Source: Lachnospiraceae bacterium (lineage in GTDB: Bacteria > Bacillota > Clostridia > Lachnospirales > Lachnospiraceae). From it: 64,000 nucleotides of DNA. The first letter of the stretch is position 1. Each line of letters opens with the position of its first letter. The notes beneath the pieces are model-generated. The model did no database searches. It was not told the DNA's origin and worked only from the letters and a program-made list of their open reading frames with translations. Where the stretch lies: NCBI GenBank assembly GCA_910574805.1, contig CAJTCV010000004.1:62493-126492 (forward strand), given 5' to 3'. Shown here piece after piece: positions 1 to 8,305 of this stretch. The translations under genes and the position numbers were made by a program.

Positions 1-738
1 GCATCCGGGGAGGAATGGAGACCGGACGGGAAATATATGAGGCGGCTCTGCTTTATGGGGATCCCCATGGGGCTGCAGTATTCTGTCACGGCCATCGGGA
101 CACTGGTGCTGCAGACGGCCATCAACGGCATGGGCGCTTCGGTCGTCGCCGGAGTGACGGCAGCGCAGAAGATCAACGCCTTTATCGCCTGCCCGGTGGA
201 AGCGCTGGGGCAGACCATGGCACCCTACACCGGACAGAACATGGGAGCCGGGAAGCCGGAGCGGATCGGCAGAGGGCTTCTGCAGGCGTCTCTGGTGGGC
301 TTCGGAGTATCCGCACTCTGCTTTCTGACCGCATTTGCAGCAGGAAAAGATCTGGTGCTTTTGTTCCTCGATGCGGGTGAGGTACAGATCATTGACTATG
401 CTTACCGGTTCCTTCTGTGCTGTACGGGAGGATACTGCCTGCTGACTCTGGTCAATACAGTGCGTTTCACGATCCAGGGCATGGGCTTTTCCGTGTTCGC
501 GATCATCTCGGGCGTGATGGAGATGATCGCCCGGATCCTGGTGGCGGCTGCGGCTGCGGGAGGCCTTGGCTTTGCGGGGATCTGTCTGGCGCATCCCATG
601 GCCTGGGTGTTCGCGGATGTGTTCCTGATACCGGCCTTTTTCTACTGCAGGCGCAGGATCATAAGGCAGGCCGGCGTGACAGAAACGGCGCAGGAAACGG
701 AAGAGAAGACGGTAAAACTCCGGTTGCGGAAAGCGTAA
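1..738 (+). CDS. MATE family efflux transporter, 5' truncated by window edge
   Basis: Frame 1 is open from the first base, so this is the C-terminal 245 residues of a longer protein (MATE proteins usually have about 450). It is rich in hydrophobic helices separated by short loops, with the MATE-typical stretch GMGASVVAGVTAAQKI and the later TIQGMGFSVFAIISGVMEM. The family exchanges cations for drugs or metabolites across the cytoplasmic membrane. The C-terminal tail is charged and hydrophilic. The substrate cannot be read from the sequence. The promoter of the next gene overlaps its last codons. Confidence 0.8.
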   Translation, partial: ASGEEWRPDGKYMRRLCFMGIPMGLQYSVTAIGTLVLQTAINGMGASVVAGVTAAQKINAFIACPVEALGQTMAPYTGQNMGAGKPERIGRGLLQASLVGFGVSALCFLTAFAAGKDLVLLFLDAGEVQIIDYAYRFLLCCTGGYCLLTLVNTVRFTIQGMGFSVFAIISGVMEMIARILVAAAAAGGLGFAGICLAHPMAWVFADVFLIPAFFYCRRRIIRQAGVTETAQETEEKTVKLRLRKA

Positions 739-752
739 AAAAATGGTATAAT
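724..752 (+). promoter_or_regulatory. SigA-type promoter for the rhomboid gene
   Basis: TTGCGG (724-729), a 17-nt spacer and TATAAT (747-752), lying over the stop codon of the MATE gene and 25 nt before the rhomboid ATG. Confidence 0.6.
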
Positions 753-776
753 GGGTGTCGAAAGTGGAGGTGCTGC

Positions 777-1370
777 ATGATGAAGACGGGTTCGTCCAAA
801 GTAAAAATATCTTTTAATTCCCCGGTGATCCTGACCTTTGCGATCATCTGCCTGATATCGCTTCTGCTGGGGCTTGCCACAAAGGGGAAGACTACGGACA
901 TGTTCTTCAGCGTCTATCGTTCCTCGCTTCTGAGTCCGGTTACTTATGTCCGGTTTGCCGGGCATGTGTTCGGTCATGCAGGGTGGGATCATTTTCTGGG
1001 AAATATCACGCTGATCCTGGTGGTGGGACCGCTTCTGGAAGAAAAATATGGTTCCTCCAATATGCTGTTTGTGATTCTGGCGACCGCGCTGATGACAGGG
1101 ATCGTGAACTTCGTATTTTTCCCGCGGGTCCAGCTCCTGGGCGCCAGCGGAGTCGTATTTGCACTGATTCTCCTGTCGTCGTTCACCAGTATCCGGGAGG
1201 GAGAGATCCCGCTGACTTTTGTGCTGGTGGCACTGATTTACCTGGGAGAGCAGGTGTATCAGGGGATCTTTGTACAGGACAATGTATCGAATCTGACTCA
1301 TATACTGGGCGGGCTCGTGGGCGCAGGCCTGGGATATGTGATGAATAAATATAAAATGAACAGGTACTGA
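777..1370 (+). CDS. Rhomboid family intramembrane serine protease
   Basis: The 197-residue protein has six or so membrane helices. It carries the rhomboid signature HAGWDHFLGN in the second helix region, the catalytic GASG with Ser at about residue 124, and the partner His at about residue 175 in THILGG. Rhomboids cleave membrane-anchored substrates inside the bilayer. The start ATG at 777 follows GGAGG with a 6-nt gap; the open frame extends further upstream but has no ribosome binding site there. It has its own promoter and is followed 14 nt later by the TerD-family gene, probably on the same transcript. Confidence 0.88.
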   Translation: MMKTGSSKVKISFNSPVILTFAIICLISLLLGLATKGKTTDMFFSVYRSSLLSPVTYVRFAGHVFGHAGWDHFLGNITLILVVGPLLEEKYGSSNMLFVILATALMTGIVNFVFFPRVQLLGASGVVFALILLSSFTSIREGEIPLTFVLVALIYLGEQVYQGIFVQDNVSNLTHILGGLVGAGLGYVMNKYKMNRY

Positions 1371-1384
1371 GGAGGTAGGACAAC

Positions 1385-1978
1385 ATGGCAATCAATCTAC
1401 AAAAGGGACAGAAAGTCAGTCTGAAGAAGGGAGGCTCTGCAGGACTTGGTGAGATTCTCGTGAATCTGAACTGGAATGCGAAGCCGAAGGGATTCCTGGC
1501 TGGTCTTCTGTCTTCCGGGATCGACCTGGATCTGGGCTGTCTTTTTGAACTGAAGGACGGAAACAAGGGCGCAGTACAGGCGCTGGGCAACGCATTCGGC
1601 TGTCTGAACCGGCCGCCTTTTATCGCACTGGACGGAGATGACCGGACCGGAGCGGCGGCAGCGGGAGAGAATCTGAGGATCAATGGAAATGAGATCAAGA
1701 ATATCCAGAGGATCCTGGTATATACATTTATCTATGAGGGCGTGGCGAACTGGAAGCAGGCGGATGCGACGGTTACGCTGAAATATCCGGGTGCGGAGGA
1801 TCTGGTTGTGAAGATGGATACCTTCAATTCCTCCAATAAGATGTGCGGCCTGGTGCTTCTGGAGAATGTGAACGACGAGACGTTCAGCGTGGAGAAGATC
1901 GTTCAGTTCTATCAGGGACACGAAGATCTGGACCGGGCATTCGGATGGGGACTTCGCTGGAGAGCGGGCCGCAAATAA
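1385..1978 (+). CDS. TerD family protein
   Basis: The 197-residue protein begins INLQKGQKVSLKK, the hallmark N-terminus of the TerD/TerZ calcium-binding family, and contains DLDLGCLFEL and the DDRTG acidic loop in place of the usual DLDxSAxLLD and DNRTG motifs. Family members are linked to tellurite, phage and general envelope stress responses, but the biochemical role is unsettled. It stands alone here without terA, terB or terC, so it should not be called a tellurite operon. A GGAGG site sits 9 nt before the ATG, and a terminator follows. Confidence 0.88.
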   Translation: MAINLQKGQKVSLKKGGSAGLGEILVNLNWNAKPKGFLAGLLSSGIDLDLGCLFELKDGNKGAVQALGNAFGCLNRPPFIALDGDDRTGAAAAGENLRINGNEIKNIQRILVYTFIYEGVANWKQADATVTLKYPGAEDLVVKMDTFNSSNKMCGLVLLENVNDETFSVEKIVQFYQGHEDLDRAFGWGLRWRAGRK

Positions 1979-2008
1979 AGCGCGTACAGACAGATAATTA
2001 CAGATACG

Positions 2009-2040
2009 AAGGGTCGGTGCCTGCAGCGCCGGCCCTTTTC
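2009..2040 (+). terminator. Rho-independent terminator after the TerD gene
   Basis: A ten-base stem (GGGTCGGTGC against GCGCCGGCCC, two G-T pairs), loop CTGCA, then TTTTC. Confidence 0.7.
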
Positions 2041-2087
2041 TGAACGGTGCGCCCGGCGGCGGGTCGCGGCAGGGAAGGAGGCAGAGG

Positions 2088-2591
2088 ATGAGGAAAAAGA
2101 CAGAGAAGACCGCACAGCTTGGACTTCTGACGGCGCTGGCGCTGATTGCAGGGTATATAGAGCTCCTGATCCCCATGCCGGTGGGGATCCCGGGGGTGAA
2201 GCCGGGGCTGGCCAATCTGGTGGTCGTATGGGCCCTGTATGCCCTGGGGCCGTATGAGGCGCTGGCGGTAAACGGGATGCGGATCCTGCTGTCCGGCTTT
2301 CTCTTCGGGAATCTGTCCATGATCCTGTACAGTCTTGCGGGAGCTGCCATGAGCTTCGTATGCATGTATCTGGCGAAGAAGAGCGGAGCCTTTACGATCC
2401 TCGGGGTCAGCATCGTCGGCGGCGTGACGCATAATGTGGGGCAGCTTCTGGTGGCAATGGCGGTGCTGGAGACGAAGAGCCTGATCTACTACGGACCGGT
2501 GCTCCTGGCCGCGGGCCTTGTCACGGGAGCAGTCATCGGGATCCTGGCCGGAGAAGTGGAGAAACGGGTGCATCTGAGAAGGCGGAATTAA
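2088..2591 (+). CDS. Gx transporter family / heptaprenyl diphosphate synthase component I-like membrane protein
   Basis: A 167-residue protein with five or six hydrophobic segments. It contains the family motifs PGVKPGLANL, NGMRILLSGFLFGN and GGVTHNVGQLLVA, matching proteins annotated as heptaprenyl diphosphate synthase component I or Gx transporter (ECF-S-like fold). The synthase name is historical and no prenyl-transfer motif is visible; a small-molecule transport role is more plausible. An AAGGAGG site precedes the ATG. No NusG-like or FMN-binding partner, often found beside this family, is present here. Confidence 0.75.
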   Translation: MRKKTEKTAQLGLLTALALIAGYIELLIPMPVGIPGVKPGLANLVVVWALYALGPYEALAVNGMRILLSGFLFGNLSMILYSLAGAAMSFVCMYLAKKSGAFTILGVSIVGGVTHNVGQLLVAMAVLETKSLIYYGPVLLAAGLVTGAVIGILAGEVEKRVHLRRRN

Positions 2592-2627
2592 AAACTGTCC
2601 AATGTTCATTTTTTTCATCCGGATCTC

Positions 2628-2656
2628 TTGCATATTTTTCAGGATTCATATAAGAT
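2628..2656 (+). promoter_or_regulatory. Candidate promoter for glgB
   Basis: TTGCAT (2628-2633), 17-nt spacer, TAAGAT (2651-2656), 32 nt before the chosen glgB ATG. The -10 is only a partial match. Confidence 0.4.
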
Positions 2657-2687
2657 AGAGAAAAAGCAGGAATATGGGGGGATCTGT

Positions 2688-4532
2688 ATGGATTTTCAGA
2701 AATTTTTGTCAGGCGGAGTGTTCGACGCGTATGAGTATTTTGGAGCACATATGGGGAAAGCGGGCGTGACTTTCCGGATCTACGCGCCCAATGCACAGAA
2801 GGTGGAGCTCCAGGGAGATTTTAACGGCTGGAAACTGGAGGAGCTGGATAAGGGGACGGATCCGGGCGTGTACACGTGTACAGTTCCGGGGGCGTCTGCA
2901 GGAATGTATTATAAATACTGCATTACGGACCGTCAGGGAAGAGGGACCATGCACTGCGATCCTTATGGGATGCTCATGGAGCTGCGGCCCGGTTTTGCTT
3001 CCAGGATCGTGGACCGGACGTACCGGTTTCAGGATCAGGAGTGGATGGCCGGAAGGGATAAAAACTACAACCGGCCCATGAATATTTATGAGCTCCATGC
3101 AGGCTCCTGGCGCCGCAGGGAAGACGGTTCCTGGTATACGTACGAAGAACTGGCGGACCTTCTGGTCCCATACCTGAAGAAGACGGGATTTAACTATATT
3201 GAGCTTCTGCCCCTGTCCGAGCATCCGGCGGACTGCTCCTGGGGCTATCAGAATACCGGATTTTTTGCACCCACTTCCAGATATGGGAGTCCGCAGCAGC
3301 TGAAGATGCTGGTGGACTGCTGCCATCAGAACGGGATCGGCGTGATCACGGATTTTGTGCCGGTGCATTTTGCCACGGACGACTATGGCCTTCTGAATTT
3401 TGACGGGACGCCGCTTTATGAGTTTCCCCATCCGGATACGGCCTACAGCGAGTGGGGGACCATGAATTTCATGCACAGCCGGGGGGAGGTCAGGAGCTTC
3501 CTGCAGTCTGCGGCGGACTACTGGCTGACAGAGTTTCATTTTGACGGGATCCGCATGGACGCCATCAGCCGCGCCATCTACTGGAACGGGGATCCGGCCA
3601 GAGGCGTAAATGAGCGGGCGGTGGAATTTCTGAGAAATATGAACGCGGGTTTACACAGGCGGCATCCCTCCGTCATGCTTATGGCAGAGGACTCTACAGA
3701 TTTTCCGAAGGTGACGGCACCCACGGAATATGATGGACTTGGCTTTGACTACAAATGGGATATGGGTTTTATGAATGATACGCTGCGTTTCTTCCAGACT
3801 GCACCGGTGTACCGCCCCTATGACTATCATAAGCTCAGCTTTTCCATGATGTATTTCTACAGTGATCTGTTCCTGCTCCCCTTCTCCCATGACGAGGTGG
3901 TCCACGGAAAGGCGACGATCATTCAGAAGATGTGGGGGGATTATGAGTACAAATTCCCGCAGGCGAAGGCGTTCTACACGTATCTCTACACCCATCCGGG
4001 CAAGAAGTTGAATTTTATGGGAAATGAGTTCGGTCAGTTCCGGGAGTGGGATGAGAACCGGGAACAGGACTGGGAGCTGCTGAAATATCCGCTGCACGAT
4101 GCGTTTCATCATTTCTATGAGAGGCTTGCGGGGCTGTACCTGAGCGAACCGGCGCTCCATGACGGGGAATATAATTCCGAATGTTTTGAATGGCTGGAGG
4201 TAGATGCGGCGGATTATGTGACCTATGCCTATGAGCGGCGTGCGTCCGGAGAGACGATTCTCATGGTTATGAATCTGTCCGACCAGTTCTGGAAGGACTT
4301 CAAAGTAGGGATTCCCATGCTGTATGAGCTCACAGAGCTGCTGCACACGGACTGGGAACGGTACGGGGGAAATACAAAAGAGACCGATGAGACCTGGCGG
4401 GTGGAGGACGAGCCTCACAAAGAAAGGCCGCATACGCTGCTGGTGGATCTGCCGCCCTTCTGTGCCCGGATCTTCAAGGTGATGAAGATCCGGAAACCGG
4501 TGAAAAAAACGGAGAAAAAGTCAAAGGGGTAG
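2688..4532 (+). CDS. glgB: 1,4-alpha-glucan branching enzyme GlgB
   Basis: The 614-residue enzyme makes alpha-1,6 branches in glycogen. An N-terminal CBM48 beta domain (about residues 20-110, FRIYAPNAQKVELQGDFNGW) precedes the GH13 barrel, with DGIRMDAISRAIY around residue 286-298 (nucleophile Asp), a catalytic Glu in LMAEDST near residue 330 and SHDEVVHGK near 405, then an all-beta C-terminal domain. ATG 2688 is preferred over the upstream TTG because GGGGGATCT lies just before it. The last 12 bases overlap the convergent histidine kinase gene. The partner glgA lies 8 kb downstream, so glycogen genes are dispersed here. Confidence 0.93.
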   Translation: MDFQKFLSGGVFDAYEYFGAHMGKAGVTFRIYAPNAQKVELQGDFNGWKLEELDKGTDPGVYTCTVPGASAGMYYKYCITDRQGRGTMHCDPYGMLMELRPGFASRIVDRTYRFQDQEWMAGRDKNYNRPMNIYELHAGSWRRREDGSWYTYEELADLLVPYLKKTGFNYIELLPLSEHPADCSWGYQNTGFFAPTSRYGSPQQLKMLVDCCHQNGIGVITDFVPVHFATDDYGLLNFDGTPLYEFPHPDTAYSEWGTMNFMHSRGEVRSFLQSAADYWLTEFHFDGIRMDAISRAIYWNGDPARGVNERAVEFLRNMNAGLHRRHPSVMLMAEDSTDFPKVTAPTEYDGLGFDYKWDMGFMNDTLRFFQTAPVYRPYDYHKLSFSMMYFYSDLFLLPFSHDEVVHGKATIIQKMWGDYEYKFPQAKAFYTYLYTHPGKKLNFMGNEFGQFREWDENREQDWELLKYPLHDAFHHFYERLAGLYLSEPALHDGEYNSECFEWLEVDAADYVTYAYERRASGETILMVMNLSDQFWKDFKVGIPMLYELTELLHTDWERYGGNTKETDETWRVEDEPHKERPHTLLVDLPPFCARIFKVMKIRKPVKKTEKKSKG

Positions 4533-5570
4533 GAAGATCCGGAAAGTGCTGCCTGCCCCCGGCAGGCTGTCCACCTCGATGGAACCGTTATAGAGGGTGA
4601 CGATCCTGCGGACCAGTGCCAGTCCCAGGCCGTTGCCCTTTTTCTTATGCGATGTATCCCCCTGATAAAATTTGTCAAAAATATGCGCCTGTACCTCAGG
4701 CGGCATGCCGATACCGGAGTCCTGAAACGTGATGACGAGCCAGGGCTCTTTTTTCTGTGCCGTTATGGTGATCTCTCCGCCGTCCGGAGTGAATTTCACG
4801 GCATTTTCCAGAAAATTCGTCCATATATGGGCAGTCAGCTCCATGTTGCCTTCCCAGACGATGGGTTCCAGATCCGGATAGATATTCAGGTCTCTGGCTG
4901 ACCACACAGGCTCCAGCCGCAGGATGCACTGCCGGATCTGTTCGTCCACCCGGAAGGATTCCTTCTCGCTGATGATGGTCTGATTCTCCAGACGCGACAG
5001 GCTCAGGATGTTCCGGGTCATCCGGGAGAGCTCCCGGGTGCTCTGAATGATGATGTTGATATATTCGCTCTTCTCTTCGTCGGTCAGGGTGTCGTCCTGC
5101 AGCAGCGTCGCGTAGCCGCTGATGGTCGCCAGCGGGGTCTTGAACTCATGGGACACATTGGCGATAAAATCCGAGTGAAGGGTCTCTGTACTGTTCAGTT
5201 CCCGGACCATCTGGTTAAAGCTGTTCCAGAGGTCGTACATCTCGTTTTTGGGACCGTGGGGCGGGGGCTCCAGCCGGATGGTATAGTCTCCCTTTGCCAC
5301 TTTCTGCATGGCTCTGGACAGCTCCATGACGGGATTCAGGACATGATGCAGGGCAAACATGCTGACCAGGGAGCCGAAGACGACACTGATGAGAGCCAGC
5401 AGCGTAAGGATGTGCAGGCTGGTCATGGGGTAGGATAAAAGGCCCCACACATTGAACCGGTTGAACAGATGGACCGTAAAGCCGATGGTGGCCATGGTGA
5501 TGACCATGGTCCAGAAGAAGGCAACGACGATCCGGAACCAGATGGAATAAAAGTGGCTTTTCATTTTCAT
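4521..5570 (-). CDS. Sensor histidine kinase (HAMP, HisKA, HATPase)
   Basis: The 349-residue membrane kinase has two helices (about residues 12-33 and 50-74) with only a short extracytoplasmic loop, a HAMP linker, the phospho-acceptor box NVSHEFKTPLATISGYA near residue 140, an N box WTNFLENAVKF and G boxes DSGIGMPPE and GNGLGLALV. It overlaps its response regulator by 4 nt, so the two are translationally coupled. The tiny sensor loop suggests it senses the membrane or a partner protein, as in BceS/intramembrane-sensing kinases, rather than a soluble ligand. It is convergent with and overlaps glgB by 12 nt. Confidence 0.93.
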   Translation of the reverse strand: MKMKSHFYSIWFRIVVAFFWTMVITMATIGFTVHLFNRFNVWGLLSYPMTSLHILTLLALISVVFGSLVSMFALHHVLNPVMELSRAMQKVAKGDYTIRLEPPPHGPKNEMYDLWNSFNQMVRELNSTETLHSDFIANVSHEFKTPLATISGYATLLQDDTLTDEEKSEYINIIIQSTRELSRMTRNILSLSRLENQTIISEKESFRVDEQIRQCILRLEPVWSARDLNIYPDLEPIVWEGNMELTAHIWTNFLENAVKFTPDGGEITITAQKKEPWLVITFQDSGIGMPPEVQAHIFDKFYQGDTSHKKKGNGLGLALVRRIVTLYNGSIEVDSLPGAGSTFRIFLPL

Positions 5571-6241
5571 CGTTCAATCATTCCTTTATAGCCCAGCCCC
5601 CGTACCGTGAGGATCTGAAAATAAGGAATATCCCGGAACCGGTCTCTCAGTCGGTTGATGTGCACATCCACTGTGCGCACATCCGTCTCCGAGTCGTAGC
5701 CCCACAGCTCGTCCATGATCTGCTGCCTCGTAAAGGTATGGTTGGGAAAGGACAAAAGCTTGTACAGAAGCTGGAACTCCTTCTGGGGCAGGATCTGAGA
5801 GCTGCCATCTATGGTCACGGTTAGATTGATATAGTCCAGACAGACGTGATCGAACTCCAGTTTCTTCTCATAGATGATCCGGGCGCGCCGGAGGAGGGCT
5901 TCCACCCGGAGGAGAAGTTCGTTCACATCGATGGGCTTTACCATATAGTCATCGATGCCCAGCTTAAAGCCCTTGAGCTTGTCCGGAAAGGCATCTCTGG
6001 CAGTGACGACCAGTATGGGAAGCTGGTAGCCGCTCTCTCTGAGCTCCCGGGTCAGGTCATAGCCGTCCATTCGGGGCATCATCAGGTCGGTGATGATCAG
6101 GTCGATATAGGTCTGGTCCAGAAATGCGAGCGCTTCCGCACCGTCAAAAGCAGCGGTCACTTCGTAATTGTTCTTGGTGAGTACCCTGCAGATAAGCTTG
6201 TTCAGGGCATGGTCGTCTTCTACTACTAAAATATGAAACAT
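5567..6241 (-). CDS. OmpR/PhoB-family response regulator
   Basis: The 224-residue protein has a receiver domain (acidic pair EDD near the N-terminus, phospho-acceptor Asp in LIITDLMMPRMDG, Lys in DYMVKPID) and a C-terminal winged helix with YKLLSFPNHTFTRQQIMDELWG and DVRTVDVHINRLRDRF. Start ATG 6241 is favoured because GAGGTG lies 6-8 nt upstream; a GTG at 6250 overlaps that site. It pairs with the downstream kinase and is divergent from the RND efflux operon. The direct repeat at 6468-6484 is a plausible binding site. Confidence 0.92.
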   Translation of the reverse strand: MFHILVVEDDHALNKLICRVLTKNNYEVTAAFDGAEALAFLDQTYIDLIITDLMMPRMDGYDLTRELRESGYQLPILVVTARDAFPDKLKGFKLGIDDYMVKPIDVNELLLRVEALLRRARIIYEKKLEFDHVCLDYINLTVTIDGSSQILPQKEFQLLYKLLSFPNHTFTRQQIMDELWGYDSETDVRTVDVHINRLRDRFRDIPYFQILTVRGLGYKGMIER

Positions 6242-6582
6242 ATCGTACACCTCGGTCTGCGGTATTCATGAAAGGTCCGGCATATTTACCATGGGCGCCC
6301 ATGAAAACAGGGCGGTACTGCGACAGTCTGACGGATAAACAGGTATGTGGACCGTTATGAATTCTGATTTATTTTCTGCCTGTTATCATATATAATGATT
6401 ATGAACGGAGTATGAAGTTCCTGTAAAAATATATGCGGACAGGTGATCTGGTCCCGGCTGAGCAGATTTTACAGAATCTTAACATGGAATGAGAAAATTC
6501 CGGTGTGAAATTTATATTCTGTTTAAATTCATCGAATAATCTGAACGAGACTTAGAATGAGTATGAGGAGGAAGAAACGTAT
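6242..6582. other. Divergent intergenic region between response regulator and RND operon
   Basis: About 340 nt without a gene. It holds a 14-bp palindrome CATGGGCGCCCATG at 6290-6303, a perfect TATAAT at 6391-6396 lacking a good -35, the TTNACA direct repeat at 6468-6484, a reverse copy of TTTACA at 6422-6427, and a weak TTATAT-17-AATAAT candidate promoter shortly before the adaptor gene. No conserved RNA was recognised. Confidence 0.5.
6468..6484 (+). promoter_or_regulatory. PhoP/OmpR-type direct-repeat box
   Basis: TTTACA and TTAACA separated by GAATC give an 11-bp period, the layout bound by PhoB/PhoP-family response regulator dimers. It lies about 100 nt before the RND adaptor gene and downstream of the divergent response regulator start, suggesting that the local two-component system controls the pump. 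Confidence 0.45.
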
Positions 6583-8304
6583 ATGAACAGGAAAAAACTC
6601 GCAGCTGTCGGGCTGGCAGTGACTCTGAGCGTATCTGCTGCGGCGTGCGGCGGTACCGGGGAGCCGGAGGAAGCCGGAGCCGAGGCAGTGGCGGTGGAAG
6701 TGCAGACGCCCAGAACGGGCGAGCTTACGGTAGATACCGCATATATAGGAACGGTTGCTCCCCAGGAACAGGTGTATGTGATTCCGAAGACTTCCGGAAC
6801 TGTGACGGAGACCTTTTTTGAGGTGGGGGATACGGTGCAGGAGGGAGACGTGCTGTTCAAGATCGATGATGAGGCGGCACAGCTTCAGATGGCCAGTGCC
6901 AGGGCTGCCTATGAGTCGGCACAGGCAGGCGTGACGGCCCAGAACGGCGGGGCGAGAGACCTGCAGAACTATCAGACGGAGGAGCAGATCCGGCAGCTGA
7001 AGGACAGTCTGTGGAAGACCGACGACCAGATCGACGAGATGGAGGATAATCTGGGGGATCTGCGGGATGCAGGCGGAGCGCTGGCGGCGGCGAAAGAGCA
7101 GGCGCAGGCAGGCGTGGATCAGGCGGTTGCGGCGTATGCGGCAATGGAAGAGAGGCTAAGACCACAGATTGATGCGGTAGAAAAAAAGATACAAGAGACA
7201 GAGGATAAAATAAACGATTTAGAAACCGCAGGAACGGATACATCGGTTCTTGAAGCTGAATTGGTTCAATATCAGACTGAAATGGGAAGATTAAGTGGTG
7301 AACTGGCAGGAAGTAAAGCATTAAAAGACCAGGCCCAGGCAGGTCTGGATCAGATCAACTCCCAGATAGCCTCCATCGACGCCAGCAAGACCCAGCTCAA
7401 ATCCGGCATCGACCAGATCGAGAACAGCCAGGACACCATCCGCGACAATCTGAACATGGCGGAGCAGGCCTATTCCATCACACAGAGCGAAATCTATCCG
7501 CAGACGGATGCCGTGAGCGCAGCGCAGCTTGGCTCCGCCGCCATCGGCATTGATTCCGCGCAGATGCAGCTTGATTTCTGTACGGTGACTTCGCCCATCA
7601 GCGGGATTGTGGAGTCGGTCAGCGTGGAGAAGAACGGGATGGCGGCGGCAGGCAATCCGGCCTACATAATTTCCAATAAAGAATCCATGACCGTTACCTT
7701 CCATGTGGCGGAGAAGGCGAAGAACGTCCTTTCCACAGGCGATCATGTGACGGTGGAGCGGGAAGGAACGGAGTATGACGGGGTCATCACGGAGATCGGG
7801 ACCATGACCAATCCCCAGACAAAGCTGTTTCAGGTGAAGGCTTCTGTGGCGGGTGCAGGCGCTTCCCTTCCCAACGGGGTATCCGTGAAGGTGTACGCCA
7901 CCACGGAGAGAGATGCCGGAAAATTGATTCTTCCTTATGATGCCATCTATTTCTCGGCAGGGGATGCGTATGTGTACTGTGTGGAGAACGGACGGATCGT
8001 GAAGACGGATGTGACGGTGGGGCTTATGAGCGATACGGAAGCGGTGATTGAGGAAGGACTGACCGCAGACAGTCAGGTGGTCAGCAACTGGTCTTCCAAG
8101 CTGCGAAACGGCGTGGAGGCGCAGATTGTATCCAGAGACGGAGAAGCAGTGGACAGTGAACCCCTTTCCCATGAGGCGGGAGCGTCTCAGGAGACTGCAG
8201 GAGAGGCCGGCGCAGAGGAGACGGATCCGGAGACTGCGGGGGAAGAAGATGCGGCAGAAGGCGCGTCCGGCGCTGATGAAGAGATGACAGAGGAGGCAGA
8301 ATAG
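6583..8304 (+). CDS. RND efflux periplasmic adaptor (HlyD/MFP family) lipoprotein
   Basis: The 573-residue protein has a signal peptide ending in lipobox SAAAC (Cys about residue 22), so it is probably lipid-anchored outside the membrane. A biotinyl-lipoyl half (IPKTSGTVTETFFEVGDTVQEGDVLFKID) is followed by a long coiled coil (about residues 100-310), the second lipoyl half (VTSPISGIVESVSVEKNGMA) and a beta-barrel. The C-terminus is an acidic low-complexity tail. It links the permease to the outside in Gram-positive RND systems. One base separates its stop from the permease ATG. The stretch 7140-7330 in the coiled coil is AT-rich with rare codons, flanked by near-identical repeats. Confidence 0.9.
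   Translation: MNRKKLAAVGLAVTLSVSAAACGGTGEPEEAGAEAVAVEVQTPRTGELTVDTAYIGTVAPQEQVYVIPKTSGTVTETFFEVGDTVQEGDVLFKIDDEAAQLQMASARAAYESAQAGVTAQNGGARDLQNYQTEEQIRQLKDSLWKTDDQIDEMEDNLGDLRDAGGALAAAKEQAQAGVDQAVAAYAAMEERLRPQIDAVEKKIQETEDKINDLETAGTDTSVLEAELVQYQTEMGRLSGELAGSKALKDQAQAGLDQINSQIASIDASKTQLKSGIDQIENSQDTIRDNLNMAEQAYSITQSEIYPQTDAVSAAQLGSAAIGIDSAQMQLDFCTVTSPISGIVESVSVEKNGMAAAGNPAYIISNKESMTVTFHVAEKAKNVLSTGDHVTVEREGTEYDGVITEIGTMTNPQTKLFQVKASVAGAGASLPNGVSVKVYATTERDAGKLILPYDAIYFSAGDAYVYCVENGRIVKTDVTVGLMSDTEAVIEEGLTADSQVVSNWSSKLRNGVEAQIVSRDGEAVDSEPLSHEAGASQETAGEAGAEETDPETAGEEDAAEGASGADEEMTEEAE
7099..7122 (+). repeat. Left imperfect repeat flanking AT-rich coiled-coil patch
   Basis: Encodes QAQAGVDQ; 21 of 24 bases match the copy at 7330-7353, which encodes QAQAGLDQ. 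The two are 231 nt (77 codons) apart. Confidence 0.6.
7330..7353 (+). repeat. Right imperfect repeat flanking AT-rich coiled-coil patch
   Basis: Second copy of the repeat at 7099-7122. It marks the 3' edge of the AT-rich segment, where codon use returns to that of the rest of the gene. Confidence 0.6.
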
Positions 8305-8305
8305 T

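Noticed and set aside
1385-1978. Tellurite resistance operon
   Set aside because: Only one TerD-family gene is present; terA, terB, terC and terZ are missing.
6290-6303. CATGGGCGCCCATG palindrome as an operator
   Set aside because: It is short, unique in the region and matches no known regulator; kept only as a note.
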